From Methylomicrobium sp. (GTDB taxonomy: Bacteria; Pseudomonadota; Gammaproteobacteria; Methylococcales; Methylomonadaceae), in assembly GCA_007135635.1 (NCBI GenBank), contig SLIO01000031.1, positions 1 through 9,504 of the forward strand: DNA of 9,504 nt, in the 5' to 3' direction. The notes under the pieces were generated by a model. It saw nothing but the letters and a program-made list of their open reading frames with translations, was not told the origin of the DNA and made no database searches. The translations under genes were made by a program, and so were the position numbers. Below, piece by piece: positions 1 to 5,581 of the stretch; position 1 is the first letter of the stretch, and each line of letters starts with the position of its first letter.

Positions 1-847
1 CACCGCAGGGGTTGGCATGTTTGACGATAACGCAGGCGGGCTGCTCCTCGAAGGATTTGACAAATTCAAGCGCGGCGTCCGAGTCGGCGATGTTGTTATA
101 GGAAAGTTCTTTGCCTTGTATTTGGTGTGCGGCGGAGATGGTTCCTGCAGCCGGATTACGCTCTCGGTAAAAAGCGGCCGACTGGTGAGGATTTTCACCA
201 TAACGCATTATTTGTTTGAGTTTGAATTGTAAATTAAGAACTTCCGGAAATGTTTGGCCGTTGATTCGTCCCAGATAAGCGGAAATCGCGGTATCGTAGT
301 TTGCGGTATGCTGAAAACACTTTAAAGCCAGGCTGAAGCGTGTTTCTTGGGATAAGCCTATGTTGTTATTCCTTAGTTCCGACAAGATTGCTTCGTAATC
401 TCTAGGGTCCACGACGACCGCGACGTCGGCATGGTTTTTAGCGGCCGCGCGGATCATTGTCGGTCCGCCGATATCGATATTTTCGATTGCGGTTTCCAGG
501 TCGCAATCCGGCCTGGCGATGGTTTGTTCGAACGGATAAAGGTTAACCACGACCATGTCGATAGCGGCGATACCGTTGTCCGCCATTACGTCATCATCGA
601 CGCCGCGACGGCCTAAGATTCCTCCATGTATCTTCGGATGCAGCGTTTTGACTCGCCCGTCCATCATTTCCGGAAAACCGGTATAGTCGGAGACTTCAAT
701 AACAGGAATATCTTGTTCGGCTAGGGCTTTTGCCGTACCGCCGGTAGATAAAACTTCAATACCTAATTCGTTCAGTGCCCGGCAGAATTCAACGATGCCG
801 TATTTGTCGGAAACGCTGACCAATGCGCGGGTAACTTTTTTATACAT
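1..847 (-). CDS. purH: PurH, bifunctional AICAR formyltransferase/IMP cyclohydrolase (N-terminal 282 codons)
   Basis: PurH catalyses the last two steps of purine synthesis: formylation of AICAR with 10-formyl-THF, then cyclisation to IMP, in the cytoplasm. The reading frame starts at ATG 847-845 and is open to the window edge. The N-terminal cyclohydrolase (MGS-like) domain shows LLSTGGT-type sequence ([10 protein letters not shown], 31-40), [20 protein letters not shown] (about 52-71), HGGILGRR (74-81) and MVVVNLYPF (98-106). The start of the transformylase domain shows RYGENPHQ (215-222), [13 protein letters not shown] (248-260) and KHANPCG (276-282), which carries the family's catalytic Lys/His. 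The family is about 525 residues long, so roughly the last 245 are outside the window; this is edge truncation, not a broken gene. A GAGG lies 8 nt before the ATG. The gene is separated from fis by 668 bp and has its own promoter candidate at 932-960. Confidence 0.98.
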   Translation of the reverse strand, partial: MYKKVTRALVSVSDKYGIVEFCRALNELGIEVLSTGGTAKALAEQDIPVIEVSDYTGFPEMMDGRVKTLHPKIHGGILGRRGVDDDVMADNGIAAIDMVVVNLYPFEQTIARPDCDLETAIENIDIGGPTMIRAAAKNHADVAVVVDPRDYEAILSELRNNNIGLSQETRFSLALKCFQHTANYDTAISAYLGRINGQTFPEVLNLQFKLKQIMRYGENPHQSAAFYRERNPAAGTISAAHQIQGKELSYNNIADSDAALEFVKSFEEQPACVIVKHANPCG

Positions 848-903
848 GAGTGGAGCCTCGGGTAAGGGGTGTTGATCGATATCGAAAAGGGCTTCGAGCA
901 TTT

Positions 904-916
904 CTTGGCTGCCAAG
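904..916. repeat. short palindrome in the putative purH leader
   Basis: CTTGGC (904-909) and GCCAAG (911-916) are perfect inverted repeats around one base. They lie just downstream of the predicted purH transcription start. As RNA this would be a 5-bp stem with a 3-nt loop. No T-run follows, so it is not a terminator. Function unknown. Confidence 0.35.
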
Positions 917-931
917 CCACAACAAATAGAA

Positions 932-960
932 AGTTTACGAAGTTCTTAGGGTATGGTCAA
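932..960 (-). promoter_or_regulatory. candidate sigma-70 promoter for purH
   Basis: On the minus strand TTGACC (960-955) is followed after exactly 17 nt by TAAACT (937-932). That matches the -35 consensus at 5 of 6 positions and the -10 at 4 of 6. Transcription would begin near 925 and give a leader of about 78 nt. Found by eye, with no other support. Confidence 0.4.
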
Positions 961-994
961 AAATAACTTTACTATATTAATCCCCCCCTTCCAG

Positions 995-1015
995 CCCTCT
1001 CCCTGGGGGAGAGGG
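995..1015. repeat. GC-rich hairpin, 9-bp perfect stem with 3-nt loop
   Basis: CCCTCTCCC (995-1003) and GGGAGAGGG (1007-1015) are perfect inverted repeats with TGG between. Motifs of this CCCTCTCCC...GGGAGAGGG type are a common dispersed intergenic repeat in proteobacterial genomes, similar in style to REP sequences. No T-run follows on either strand, so an intrinsic terminator is unlikely. Confidence 0.6.
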
Positions 1016-1205
1016 AGTAAAATGCGGAAGCTATTTTTAACCGTATCCTTAGGGGGCTTATAGAAGGCTATGTTTGCGTTAATAGTTGATATCCATTTGA
1101 ACTCAAAGTCAGCAGAAACCAAAGGATATAGCTCTGAATAACTTGGTTTTTTCAATATTGAGCGGATTGTTGAAAGGAGGGTACGGTTGCTCGATTGACA
1201 GGTGT

Positions 1206-1224
1206 CGGCGGCAGGTAGCCGCCG
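1206..1224. repeat. hairpin, 7-bp GC stem
   Basis: CGGCGGC (1206-1212) and GCCGCCG (1218-1224) pair perfectly around the 5-nt loop AGGTA. It lies inside the inverted-repeat-bounded segment and 5 nt from the next palindrome, which supports the idea of a structured mobile or repetitive element. Confidence 0.5.
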
Positions 1225-1229
1225 TCAAG

Positions 1230-1241
1230 CCTCCATGGAGG
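1230..1241. repeat. 12-bp perfect palindrome CCTCCATGGAGG
   Basis: CCTCCATGGAGG is identical to its reverse complement. It follows the hairpin at 1206-1224 by 5 nt. Function unknown; it could be a binding site or part of a repeat. Confidence 0.5.
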
Positions 1242-1313
1242 TATTTACGGCGTTCTGTCAGGCGAGTAATTGTACCCTCTTCCACGCTCAGTGTATTGGA
1301 AAGCAATCATTGA

Positions 1314-1344
1314 CTATTTCCTAAATAATTTACTTAGGAAATAG
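1314..1344. repeat. AT-rich hairpin, 11-bp perfect stem, 9-nt loop
   Basis: CTATTTCCTAA (1314-1324) and TTAGGAAATAG (1334-1344) are exact inverted repeats. No U-run follows on either strand, so a terminator is not indicated. A dimeric-protein operator or a repeat unit are alternatives. It lies about 170 bp after the end of fis. Confidence 0.5.
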
Positions 1345-1369
1345 AACCGTTTTAACTGCTAACGCGAAC

Positions 1370-1391
1370 ATAGCCTTTATAGAAAGGCTAT
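1370..1391. repeat. 9-bp hairpin overlapping the right inverted-repeat arm
   Basis: ATAGCCTTT (1370-1378) pairs with AAAGGCTAT (1383-1391) around a 4-nt loop (ATAG). The left arm at 1059-1087 keeps only a 4-bp version of this stem, so the hairpin belongs mainly to the right copy. Confidence 0.45.
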
Positions 1392-1515
1392 TCAGCGATT
1401 TTCGGTAATCGACAATTCAATTAATGCTTTTTTCTTCTTAGTGTTCTCTTCGGTTAAATATTTTTTAGGTAGCCGAGAAGGATAAGATCCTTGCACGAGA
1501 TCGGTATTAGGAAAA

Positions 1516-1800
1516 TTAAGAAATACCGTATTGGTCCAGTTTTTTACGTAATGTGCTACGACTTAAACCTAGTGCTTTGGCAGCTTTGGTTTGGTTATAA
1601 CCGGCATACTGTAGCGTAACTTCCAGTAGCGGTTTTTCGACTTCGCCGATAACCATTGCGTACAGTCCTGCGGCATCATGACCGTTTAATTGCGAAAAAT
1701 AGAGCTCAATGGCTTGTTTGACCTGTGCAGACAAAGGTATTGCGGTTGGTATTTTACTGTCAATGTTAATCACCTTAGCGGTTTGTTGAGTTGCTTCCAT
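1516..1800 (-). CDS. fis: Fis, nucleoid-associated DNA-binding protein
   Basis: Fis is a homodimeric DNA-bending protein that organises the nucleoid, activates rRNA and tRNA promoters during fast growth, and aids site-specific recombination. I chose ATG 1800-1798, giving 94 residues (E. coli Fis has 98). A longer frame reaches back to 1926, but that part lies inside dusB and is not Fis-like. The dimerisation core matches Fis closely: VKQAIELYFSQLNG (27-40), LYAMVIGEVEKPLLE (46-60), LQYAGYNQ (63-70). The C-terminal helix-turn-helix is TKAAKALGLSRSTLRKKL (71-88), ending YGIS. The ATG follows the dusB stop after one base and no purine-rich site precedes it, so translation probably depends on dusB ribosomes, as in the known dusB-fis operons. 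Confidence 0.96.
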   Translation of the reverse strand: MEATQQTAKVINIDSKIPTAIPLSAQVKQAIELYFSQLNGHDAAGLYAMVIGEVEKPLLEVTLQYAGYNQTKAAKALGLSRSTLRKKLDQYGIS

Positions 1801-1801
1801 A

Positions 1802-2785
1802 TTATGCAGCACGATGGTGTGAAAAATGCCGGAATGCCGAATCGATATGCTGAATTTGCTCGATCGGCTGTTGTGCTCGGTTGATAGCATTGCGAATGTC
1901 GACAGGCAAGATGCCGAGCCTGTCAAAATACCAACCGATATGTTTGCGCGCTATTTTAACACCGCTTAGGTTGCCGTAGAAACTATATAATTGTTGTACA
2001 TGGTTCAATAAAGTTTCGCGGATCGAGTCGATAGTTTGCGGTTCTAAGGGCTCGCCGTTCCGAAGAGAACGGTTTATGTCGCTAAAAATCCAAGGGTTGC
2101 CTTGTGCGCCGCGGCCAATCATCAGTGCATCGGCACTGGTTTTTTTCAAGACATAACGGGCTTTGTCGGCCGAGTCGATGTCGCCGTTCGCGATGACTGG
2201 GATAGCGACGCTTTTTTTGATCTGCTTGATCGTTTCGTATTCGGCGTTGCCATTGAATTTGCAGGCGCGCGTTCGGCCATGTACGGTGAGCGCGGCAATG
2301 CCGGCTCTCTCGGCTATCTGGGCGATAGTCGGCGCATTACGATTTTGTAGATCCCAGCCGGTGCGGATTTTTAACGTGACCGGAACGGAAACTGCCTCGA
2401 CGACGGCTTCGAGAATGCGTTTGACTAGATCCTCGTCTCTCATAAGGGCGGAGCCGGCGGCGACTGCACAGACCTTTTTGGCTGGACATCCCATGTTGAT
2501 ATCGATGATGTCGGCGCCCCGATCGGTGTTGAGTTTGGCTGCCTCGGCCATTTGCCGTGGGTTCGTTCCGACGATCTGTACCGATCGCAGGCCCTTTTCG
2601 CCGGAGTGGTCGGCTTTTAATAGGGTGCGTCTATTGGTTTGCAATGACGGCAGGGAACTGACCATTTCAGATACGGTAAGCCCTGCGCCGAATTGTTTGC
2701 AAATCGCTCTGAATGGACGGTCGGAAATGCCGGCCATTGGGGCGAGTATTAGATTGTTTTCGAGGGTATGGGGCCCTATTTGCAT
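1802..2785 (-). CDS. dusB: DusB, tRNA-dihydrouridine synthase
   Basis: DusB is an FMN-dependent enzyme that reduces specific uridines in the tRNA D-loop (U17 in E. coli) using NADPH. The protein has 327 residues, close to the E. coli 321. It shows the TIM-barrel start LAPMAGISDRPFRAIC (14-29), the catalytic motif INMGCPAKKV with Cys100, LKIRTGWD (138-145), TVHGRTR (167-173), the phosphate-binding ANGDI (199-203) and MIGRGAQGNPWIF (222-234). A helical tRNA-binding C-terminal domain follows. The start is ATG 2785-2783. No Shine-Dalgarno sequence precedes it; a tandem heptamer repeat ends 9 nt upstream instead. It is the first gene of dusB-fis, cut off from the five-gene run upstream by a 190-bp gap that should hold its promoter. 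Confidence 0.97.
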   Translation of the reverse strand: MQIGPHTLENNLILAPMAGISDRPFRAICKQFGAGLTVSEMVSSLPSLQTNRRTLLKADHSGEKGLRSVQIVGTNPRQMAEAAKLNTDRGADIIDINMGCPAKKVCAVAAGSALMRDEDLVKRILEAVVEAVSVPVTLKIRTGWDLQNRNAPTIAQIAERAGIAALTVHGRTRACKFNGNAEYETIKQIKKSVAIPVIANGDIDSADKARYVLKKTSADALMIGRGAQGNPWIFSDINRSLRNGEPLEPQTIDSIRETLLNHVQQLYSFYGNLSGVKIARKHIGWYFDRLGILPVDIRNAINRAQQPIEQIQHIDSAFRHFSHHRAA

Positions 2786-2793
2786 GGTTTTAG

Positions 2794-2828
2794 TTAGCGG
2801 TTAGCAGTTAGTAGTTAGTAGTGAATAG
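2794..2828 (+). repeat. tandem heptanucleotide array, consensus TTAGNAG
   Basis: Read on the plus strand, four consecutive 7-nt units fit TTAG[C/T][A/G]G (2794-2821), the last two being identical TTAGTAG. A diverged fifth unit, TGAATAG, follows (2822-2828). The array ends 9 nt upstream of the dusB start codon, where a ribosome-binding site would normally sit. Heptamer arrays of this style recall the short tandemly repeated repetitive sequences of cyanobacteria. Confidence 0.7.
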
Positions 2829-2940
2829 TGGCTTGGGATCTTGTGGCGTACCTTGATTCGAGGGTATGACTTTTAGTATCGTGCTGTGGAATGCACTATT
2901 GAGGCTAGCTAAATCGCCCGCAAAACTTTTAGCTGCTAAA

Positions 2941-2982
2941 CCATTATCCATTCACGATTCACTATTCTCCATTTCCTATTCA
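2941..2982 (-). repeat. second heptanucleotide array in opposite orientation, consensus TGAATNG
   Basis: Read on the minus strand from 2982 down to 2941 there are six consecutive 7-nt units, all variants of TGAATNG: TGAATAG, GAAATGG, AGAATAG, TGAATCG, TGAATGG and ATAATGG. A TTAGCAG, the unit type of the other array, follows two bases further on (2938-2932). The first unit supplies the last Glu codon and TAG stop of the upstream gene. Its polarity is opposite to the array at 2794-2828, so the pair faces inward. Confidence 0.6.
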
Positions 2983-3515
2983 CTTTGCTCTTTTTCAACT
3001 TCGTCATTCCATATGGGATTAACGCGGTCTTCCGGGTTTAATTTATCTTCGTCATTTTGATAAATATGCCAAAACGATTTATCGATGGCGCCTTCTTTGT
3101 AGTTTTCTTTTTTCTCGTGACCGAATGGGCACCACCAATTTTCGACGATTTTAACCATGTATGTATGCCACTCGAACAGGCCGACGCTGAGCGGGCAATA
3201 CCAAGTACAGTTGAATATCCAATAAAGTTTCGACTGTGAAGGACTCAGTTTGAATGTCGGGTCCATCGTAACTTGGTTTTTCAAGTTATAGCGGTGCGTT
3301 GAGCGGGCCGGCAAGAAGTCGGATAAGGTTTTGAGGTCCTTGGCACCGATCAAGCGCAAATGTAAATAGGTTAGATATGCGCTAAAAAACACAAAGGGTA
3401 ACGTTAGTATCGGTAAATAAATCAAGGGCACACCGATCGCTCTTTTCCAAACAGGAACGTTTCGGTAATTGCGGCCAATGGCAACGCGGTGAGTGCAGGA
3501 ATTGCAGGCTTTCAT
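2976..3515 (-). CDS. unrecognised Cys/His-rich single-pass or monotopic membrane protein (179 aa)
   Basis: I do not recognise this family. The protein opens with a CxxC (MKACNSCTHR, Cys4 and Cys7). A strong hydrophobic stretch at about 27-57 is probably one membrane helix. A polar region (58-96) follows, then an aromatic and cysteine-rich segment, YWIFNCTWYCPLSVGLFEWH (98-117, Cys103 and Cys107), and WWCPFGHEKK (127-136, Cys129 and His133). The tail is acidic. There is no signal peptide. Five cysteines and several histidines suggest metal or cofactor binding, which is inference. The ATG (3515-3513) follows the stop of the 68-aa metal-binding protein by 2 nt, so the two are very likely co-translated. 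The stop codon lies inside a heptamer repeat, so the extreme C-terminus (EKEQSE) may be repeat-derived. A coding gene is likely from the coherent membrane topology and tight operon position. Confidence 0.75.
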   Translation of the reverse strand: MKACNSCTHRVAIGRNYRNVPVWKRAIGVPLIYLPILTLPFVFFSAYLTYLHLRLIGAKDLKTLSDFLPARSTHRYNLKNQVTMDPTFKLSPSQSKLYWIFNCTWYCPLSVGLFEWHTYMVKIVENWWCPFGHEKKENYKEGAIDKSFWHIYQNDEDKLNPEDRVNPIWNDEVEKEQSE

Positions 3516-3517
3516 GG

Positions 3518-3724
3518 TTAATAGACCTCTTTATTAGGTGGTTTGATTGGGTCGTCGGGTTGAATGGCGTCGGTTTTCTGATCACCGTTAAGCAGCTGAT
3601 AGATGCTCAAACAACCGGCGCAGCAGAACGGTAATTGTTTTGTGGGAGTGTCGAGTGCAAAGCCTTTTATTTCAACCGATTGGCCGCACAAGGCGCACGG
3701 TGGTTTTGTTACTTCAGTGGACAT
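3518..3724 (-). CDS. small free-standing CxxC/CCxxC metal-binding protein, like the N-terminal domain of CcoI/FixI P-type ATPases
   Basis: This 68-residue protein has a CxxC at 10-13 (CALCG) and a CCxxC at 34-38 (FCCAGCLSIYQLL). The spacing and the CCAGC..IY..L signature match the small domain at the N-terminus of copper-transporting P-type ATPases of the CcoI/FixI type (Pfam ATPase-cat_bd). Here there is no ATPase: the frame ends after a Pro/Asp-rich tail (about 48-68). In CcoI such cysteines bind metal for cbb3 oxidase assembly; a metal-binding or metal-delivery role here is inference. It has no transmembrane segment. The start, ATG 3724-3722, lies 12 nt after the rlmI-like stop and has no clear ribosome-binding site, which suggests coupling to upstream translation. 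The membrane protein gene follows after 2 nt. Confidence 0.8.
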   Translation of the reverse strand: MSTEVTKPPCALCGQSVEIKGFALDTPTKQLPFCCAGCLSIYQLLNGDQKTDAIQPDDPIKPPNKEVY

Positions 3725-3736
3725 ATAACGAAAAAG

Positions 3737-4933
3737 TCATAAGCTGGAAGAAACGGCGCAAAAAAACGTTTTTAAATATTCCGTTTCGGGTATTGCCGGA
3801 TGTATCGGGTGATCGGGGCCTTGTCCGCCGGCGGCAAAAAAAACTAAATGTCGATCCATATGGCGCGCAGACGATCGAAGGATCTCGTGGAGCCCGTCGC
3901 GTCCTAGATGGTGCGAACAGGACGCCGAAACCAGTATGCCGTTCGGAGATAATATTTGCAAGGCTAAATGATTGAGGCGCCGATAGGCTTCGTAACCTTG
4001 CTTAAAATCTTTTTTGCGTTTGATCAATGCGGGTGGGTCAAGGACGATGATATCGTAATGTTGGTTTTCTTGGCGGGCTGTCTTCAGGAAATCGAAAACA
4101 TCGCTATGCATAAATTTCATGTTGGCTTCCACACCATTTAATTGCGCATTGTTCGACGCGAGTTTCAATGCGTTCTCGGAGGCGTCGACGCAAGTGACTT
4201 CGGAGGCTCCGGATACGGCTGCAGGAATACTCCACGCGCCGGTATAGCAGAACAGATCCAATACACTTCGTTCTTTACATAGTTGCGCCAGACGCTTGCG
4301 GCTGTCGCGATGGTCGTAAAACCAGCCGGTCTTTTGGCCTTCTCGAATGTCGACCTCGTATCGGCAGCCGTTCTCTTCAATGACTATGGCTTCGGGTAGT
4401 TTGCCGTAGATGATTTCATTGTCTAAAGGCAAGCCTTCCAATGCTCGTTGACTATTGTCGTTTTTCAATACGATGGCTTGCGGGTCAAGCAGTTCGATCA
4501 GAGCGGTCAGTAAGTCGTCTTTGTGGCGTTCAATGCCGGCGGTCGTGATTTGTAGCGATAAGACATCGCCGAAACGGTCCACAACCAAGCCGGGTAGGCC
4601 GTCGCTTTCTCCGAATACAAGTCGATAATAAGGTTTACCGAACAGTTGTTCACGCAGTTGCAATGCGGTGCTTAGTCGCTTTTTAAAAAATTTGACACTA
4701 CAGCTTAGGTCGGATTTTCTGGATAGTAAACGCGCGCAAACCAAGGTATGTGGGTTGATATAGGCGCTTCCCAATGGTTTGCCGTCAGAAGCAAGGATAT
4801 TAACCAGTTGCCCTGGTTCGAAATCGTTGAGCACGCTTCGTTTAGTGTCGATTTCATTACTGAAAACCCATAAATGGCCTTGACGCAGGCGTCGTTCTTC
4901 GTTTTTCTTTAAATAAATTTCAGGATGCGGCAT
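3737..4933 (-). CDS. rlmI: class I SAM-dependent 23S rRNA methyltransferase, RlmI family
   Basis: RlmI transfers a methyl group from SAM to C5 of cytosine 1962 in 23S rRNA. The 398-residue length fits the family (E. coli 396). An N-terminal PUA-like domain (about 1-75) contains RQGHLWVFSNEI (17-28). The central RlmI-type region has LVFGESDGLPGLVVDRFG (105-122) and KTGWFYDHRDSR (201-212). The Rossmann methyltransferase domain has motif I, VLDLFCYTGAW (224-234), an acidic SAM-ribose loop CVDAS (248-252), DPP (299-301) and ASCSHHLG (337-344), in which Cys339 is the expected catalytic nucleophile. The start at ATG 4933-4931 follows the DUF3426 gene by 3 nt, and no good Shine-Dalgarno is seen. The exact rRNA target is assumed from the family; a paralogue with another cytosine target is possible. 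Confidence 0.9.
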   Translation of the reverse strand: MPHPEIYLKKNEERRLRQGHLWVFSNEIDTKRSVLNDFEPGQLVNILASDGKPLGSAYINPHTLVCARLLSRKSDLSCSVKFFKKRLSTALQLREQLFGKPYYRLVFGESDGLPGLVVDRFGDVLSLQITTAGIERHKDDLLTALIELLDPQAIVLKNDNSQRALEGLPLDNEIIYGKLPEAIVIEENGCRYEVDIREGQKTGWFYDHRDSRKRLAQLCKERSVLDLFCYTGAWSIPAAVSGASEVTCVDASENALKLASNNAQLNGVEANMKFMHSDVFDFLKTARQENQHYDIIVLDPPALIKRKKDFKQGYEAYRRLNHLALQILSPNGILVSASCSHHLGRDGLHEILRSSARHMDRHLVFFAAGGQGPDHPIHPAIPETEYLKTFFCAVSSSL

Positions 4934-4936
4934 GAA

Positions 4937-5578
4937 TTAAATGAGTTCGAAAGTATAGCCGCCGACCGAAGTGCCGGGTGCGGCGATGGTGAGACCGATT
5001 TCGATGGTTTCGTGAGGTGCGATTTTGTCGGTGCGGAAGGTTAAGTTGTCCGCTGCAAATGCGCGTTGCGCGAAAGGTTCGCCGGAAAGTTTCAGTAAAG
5101 TCAGTTTGATGCCCGGATGCGGCTGGGCGAATTCGGCCTGATTGTTAATGATGGCCTTGAAATAGTAATTTTGATCGGCGGTCAAGATCAGTGAACTCGC
5201 TAAAACCGAAAAGTCGCTCAGTTTTCTATAATCGGGTAATGTACAGCCTAAATAAGAACAAGCTTCAATAATCCAGGGTCTGAGTTTATCGTGTTGTAAT
5301 GCCGATAGCCCTTGGAAATAGATAATTTGTCCGCACAACAAGATGATGGCGGCGGCTGCGGATAAATTCCATAAAAGCGGGTTGGCGGGCTTGCGGTCTT
5401 GTACCCAGGGAAGATGCTCATCAGATGGAGCTAATGCAATCGCCGGTGTTTCGCTAAGACTTTGCAGTGCGTCGAATTGCGTCGAGCACTGGCTGCAGCG
5501 GATTATACCCCGAGTTGTGCGAAGTTGCTCTATTGTCAACGTTTGCGGGTGGTGACATTCGGGGCATTGTGTGAACAT
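4937..5578 (-). CDS. zinc-ribbon and DUF3426 domain membrane protein
   Basis: This 213-residue protein has an N-terminal MJ0042-type zinc ribbon with two cysteine pairs, CPEC (5-8) and CSQC (28-31). A linker follows, then one membrane helix at about 67-90, then a C-terminal DUF3426 domain with the usual Cys pair and LP (ACSYLGCTLPDYRKL, 106-120) and a predicted beta-rich fold. With the ribbon in the cytoplasm, the DUF3426 domain would face the periplasm. Function is unknown; a sensing or regulatory role is sometimes suggested for such zinc-ribbon membrane proteins, but nothing here proves it. The start ATG (5578-5576) is supported by an AAGGAT site 9 nt upstream, inside the prmA 3' end. The gap to prmA is 3 nt (TAA-GCG-ATG). 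This gene commonly follows prmA in Gammaproteobacteria and Betaproteobacteria. Confidence 0.88.
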   Translation of the reverse strand: MFTQCPECHHPQTLTIEQLRTTRGIIRCSQCSTQFDALQSLSETPAIALAPSDEHLPWVQDRKPANPLLWNLSAAAAIILLCGQIIYFQGLSALQHDKLRPWIIEACSYLGCTLPDYRKLSDFSVLASSLILTADQNYYFKAIINNQAEFAQPHPGIKLTLLKLSGEPFAQRAFAADNLTFRTDKIAPHETIEIGLTIAAPGTSVGGYTFELI

Positions 5579-5581
5579 CGC

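Larger units (their letters stand above)
1059..1381. repeat. segment bounded by an imperfect 28-29-nt inverted repeat, possible MITE-like element
   Basis: The minus strand of 1087-1059 and the plus strand of 1354-1381 share the core TAACGC[A/G]AACATAGCCTT. Both begin with AACT and end in TATA, with about three substitutions and one indel over the arm. The 266 bp between contain two perfect palindromes (1206-1224 and 1230-1241) and most of the hairpin at 1314-1344, but no transposase. I saw no convincing target-site duplication. It could be a non-autonomous element, or two unrelated copies of a dispersed repeat that happen to face each other. Confidence 0.45.
848..1515. other. 668-bp non-coding gap between fis and purH, rich in inverted repeats
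   Basis: No credible gene is present. Two short open frames (946-1155 and 1109-1306, minus) lack ribosome-binding sites and recognisable domains, and the first is read through the GC-rich hairpin at 995-1015. The gap holds the purH promoter candidate, that hairpin, a segment bounded by a 28-29-nt inverted repeat (1059-1381) with two internal palindromes, and an AT-rich hairpin (1314-1344). A weak stem with one mismatch lies just after fis (about 1448-1481), but no T-run follows it, so I do not call a fis terminator. The gap looks like a landing zone for small repetitive elements. Confidence 0.7.

Noticed and set aside
1072..1079. ACGCAAAC (minus strand), resembling half of an enterobacterial PurR box, upstream of purH
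   Set aside because: Only a half-site, about 110 bp upstream of the promoter candidate and inside a repeat arm whose other copy has ACGCGAAC; PurR of this type is not expected outside enteric-like groups.
946..1155. 69-codon minus-strand frame in the fis-purH gap
   Set aside because: It starts at TTG without a ribosome-binding site and is read through the GC-rich hairpin at 995-1015 and the left inverted-repeat arm; the LLPLPQGEG peptide is typical of translated repeats.
1109..1306. 65-codon minus-strand frame in the fis-purH gap
   Set aside because: It is read through the 1206-1241 palindromes, overlaps the other frame, and has no domain or initiation signal.
1448..1481. Possible fis terminator hairpin
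   Set aside because: The stem has a mismatch and a loop of about 20 nt, and no T-run follows in the direction of transcription.
1516..1926. 136-residue extended form of Fis
   Set aside because: The extra 42 residues lie inside dusB in another frame and do not resemble Fis; ATG at 1800 gives the family length.
2163..2804. 213-codon open frame on the plus strand
   Set aside because: It is antisense to the well-supported dusB, has no recognisable motif or ribosome-binding site, and is explained by dusB codon bias.
1140..3297. Shared AACTTGGTTTTT-CAA sequence near 1140-1165 and 3269-3297
   Set aside because: The similarity is short and T-rich, and the second copy lies inside a coding region, so chance is the simpler explanation.
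3640..3975. 111-codon plus-strand frame across the start of the 68-aa gene and the end of rlmI
   Set aside because: Shadow frame antisense to two supported genes, with no motif or initiation signal.
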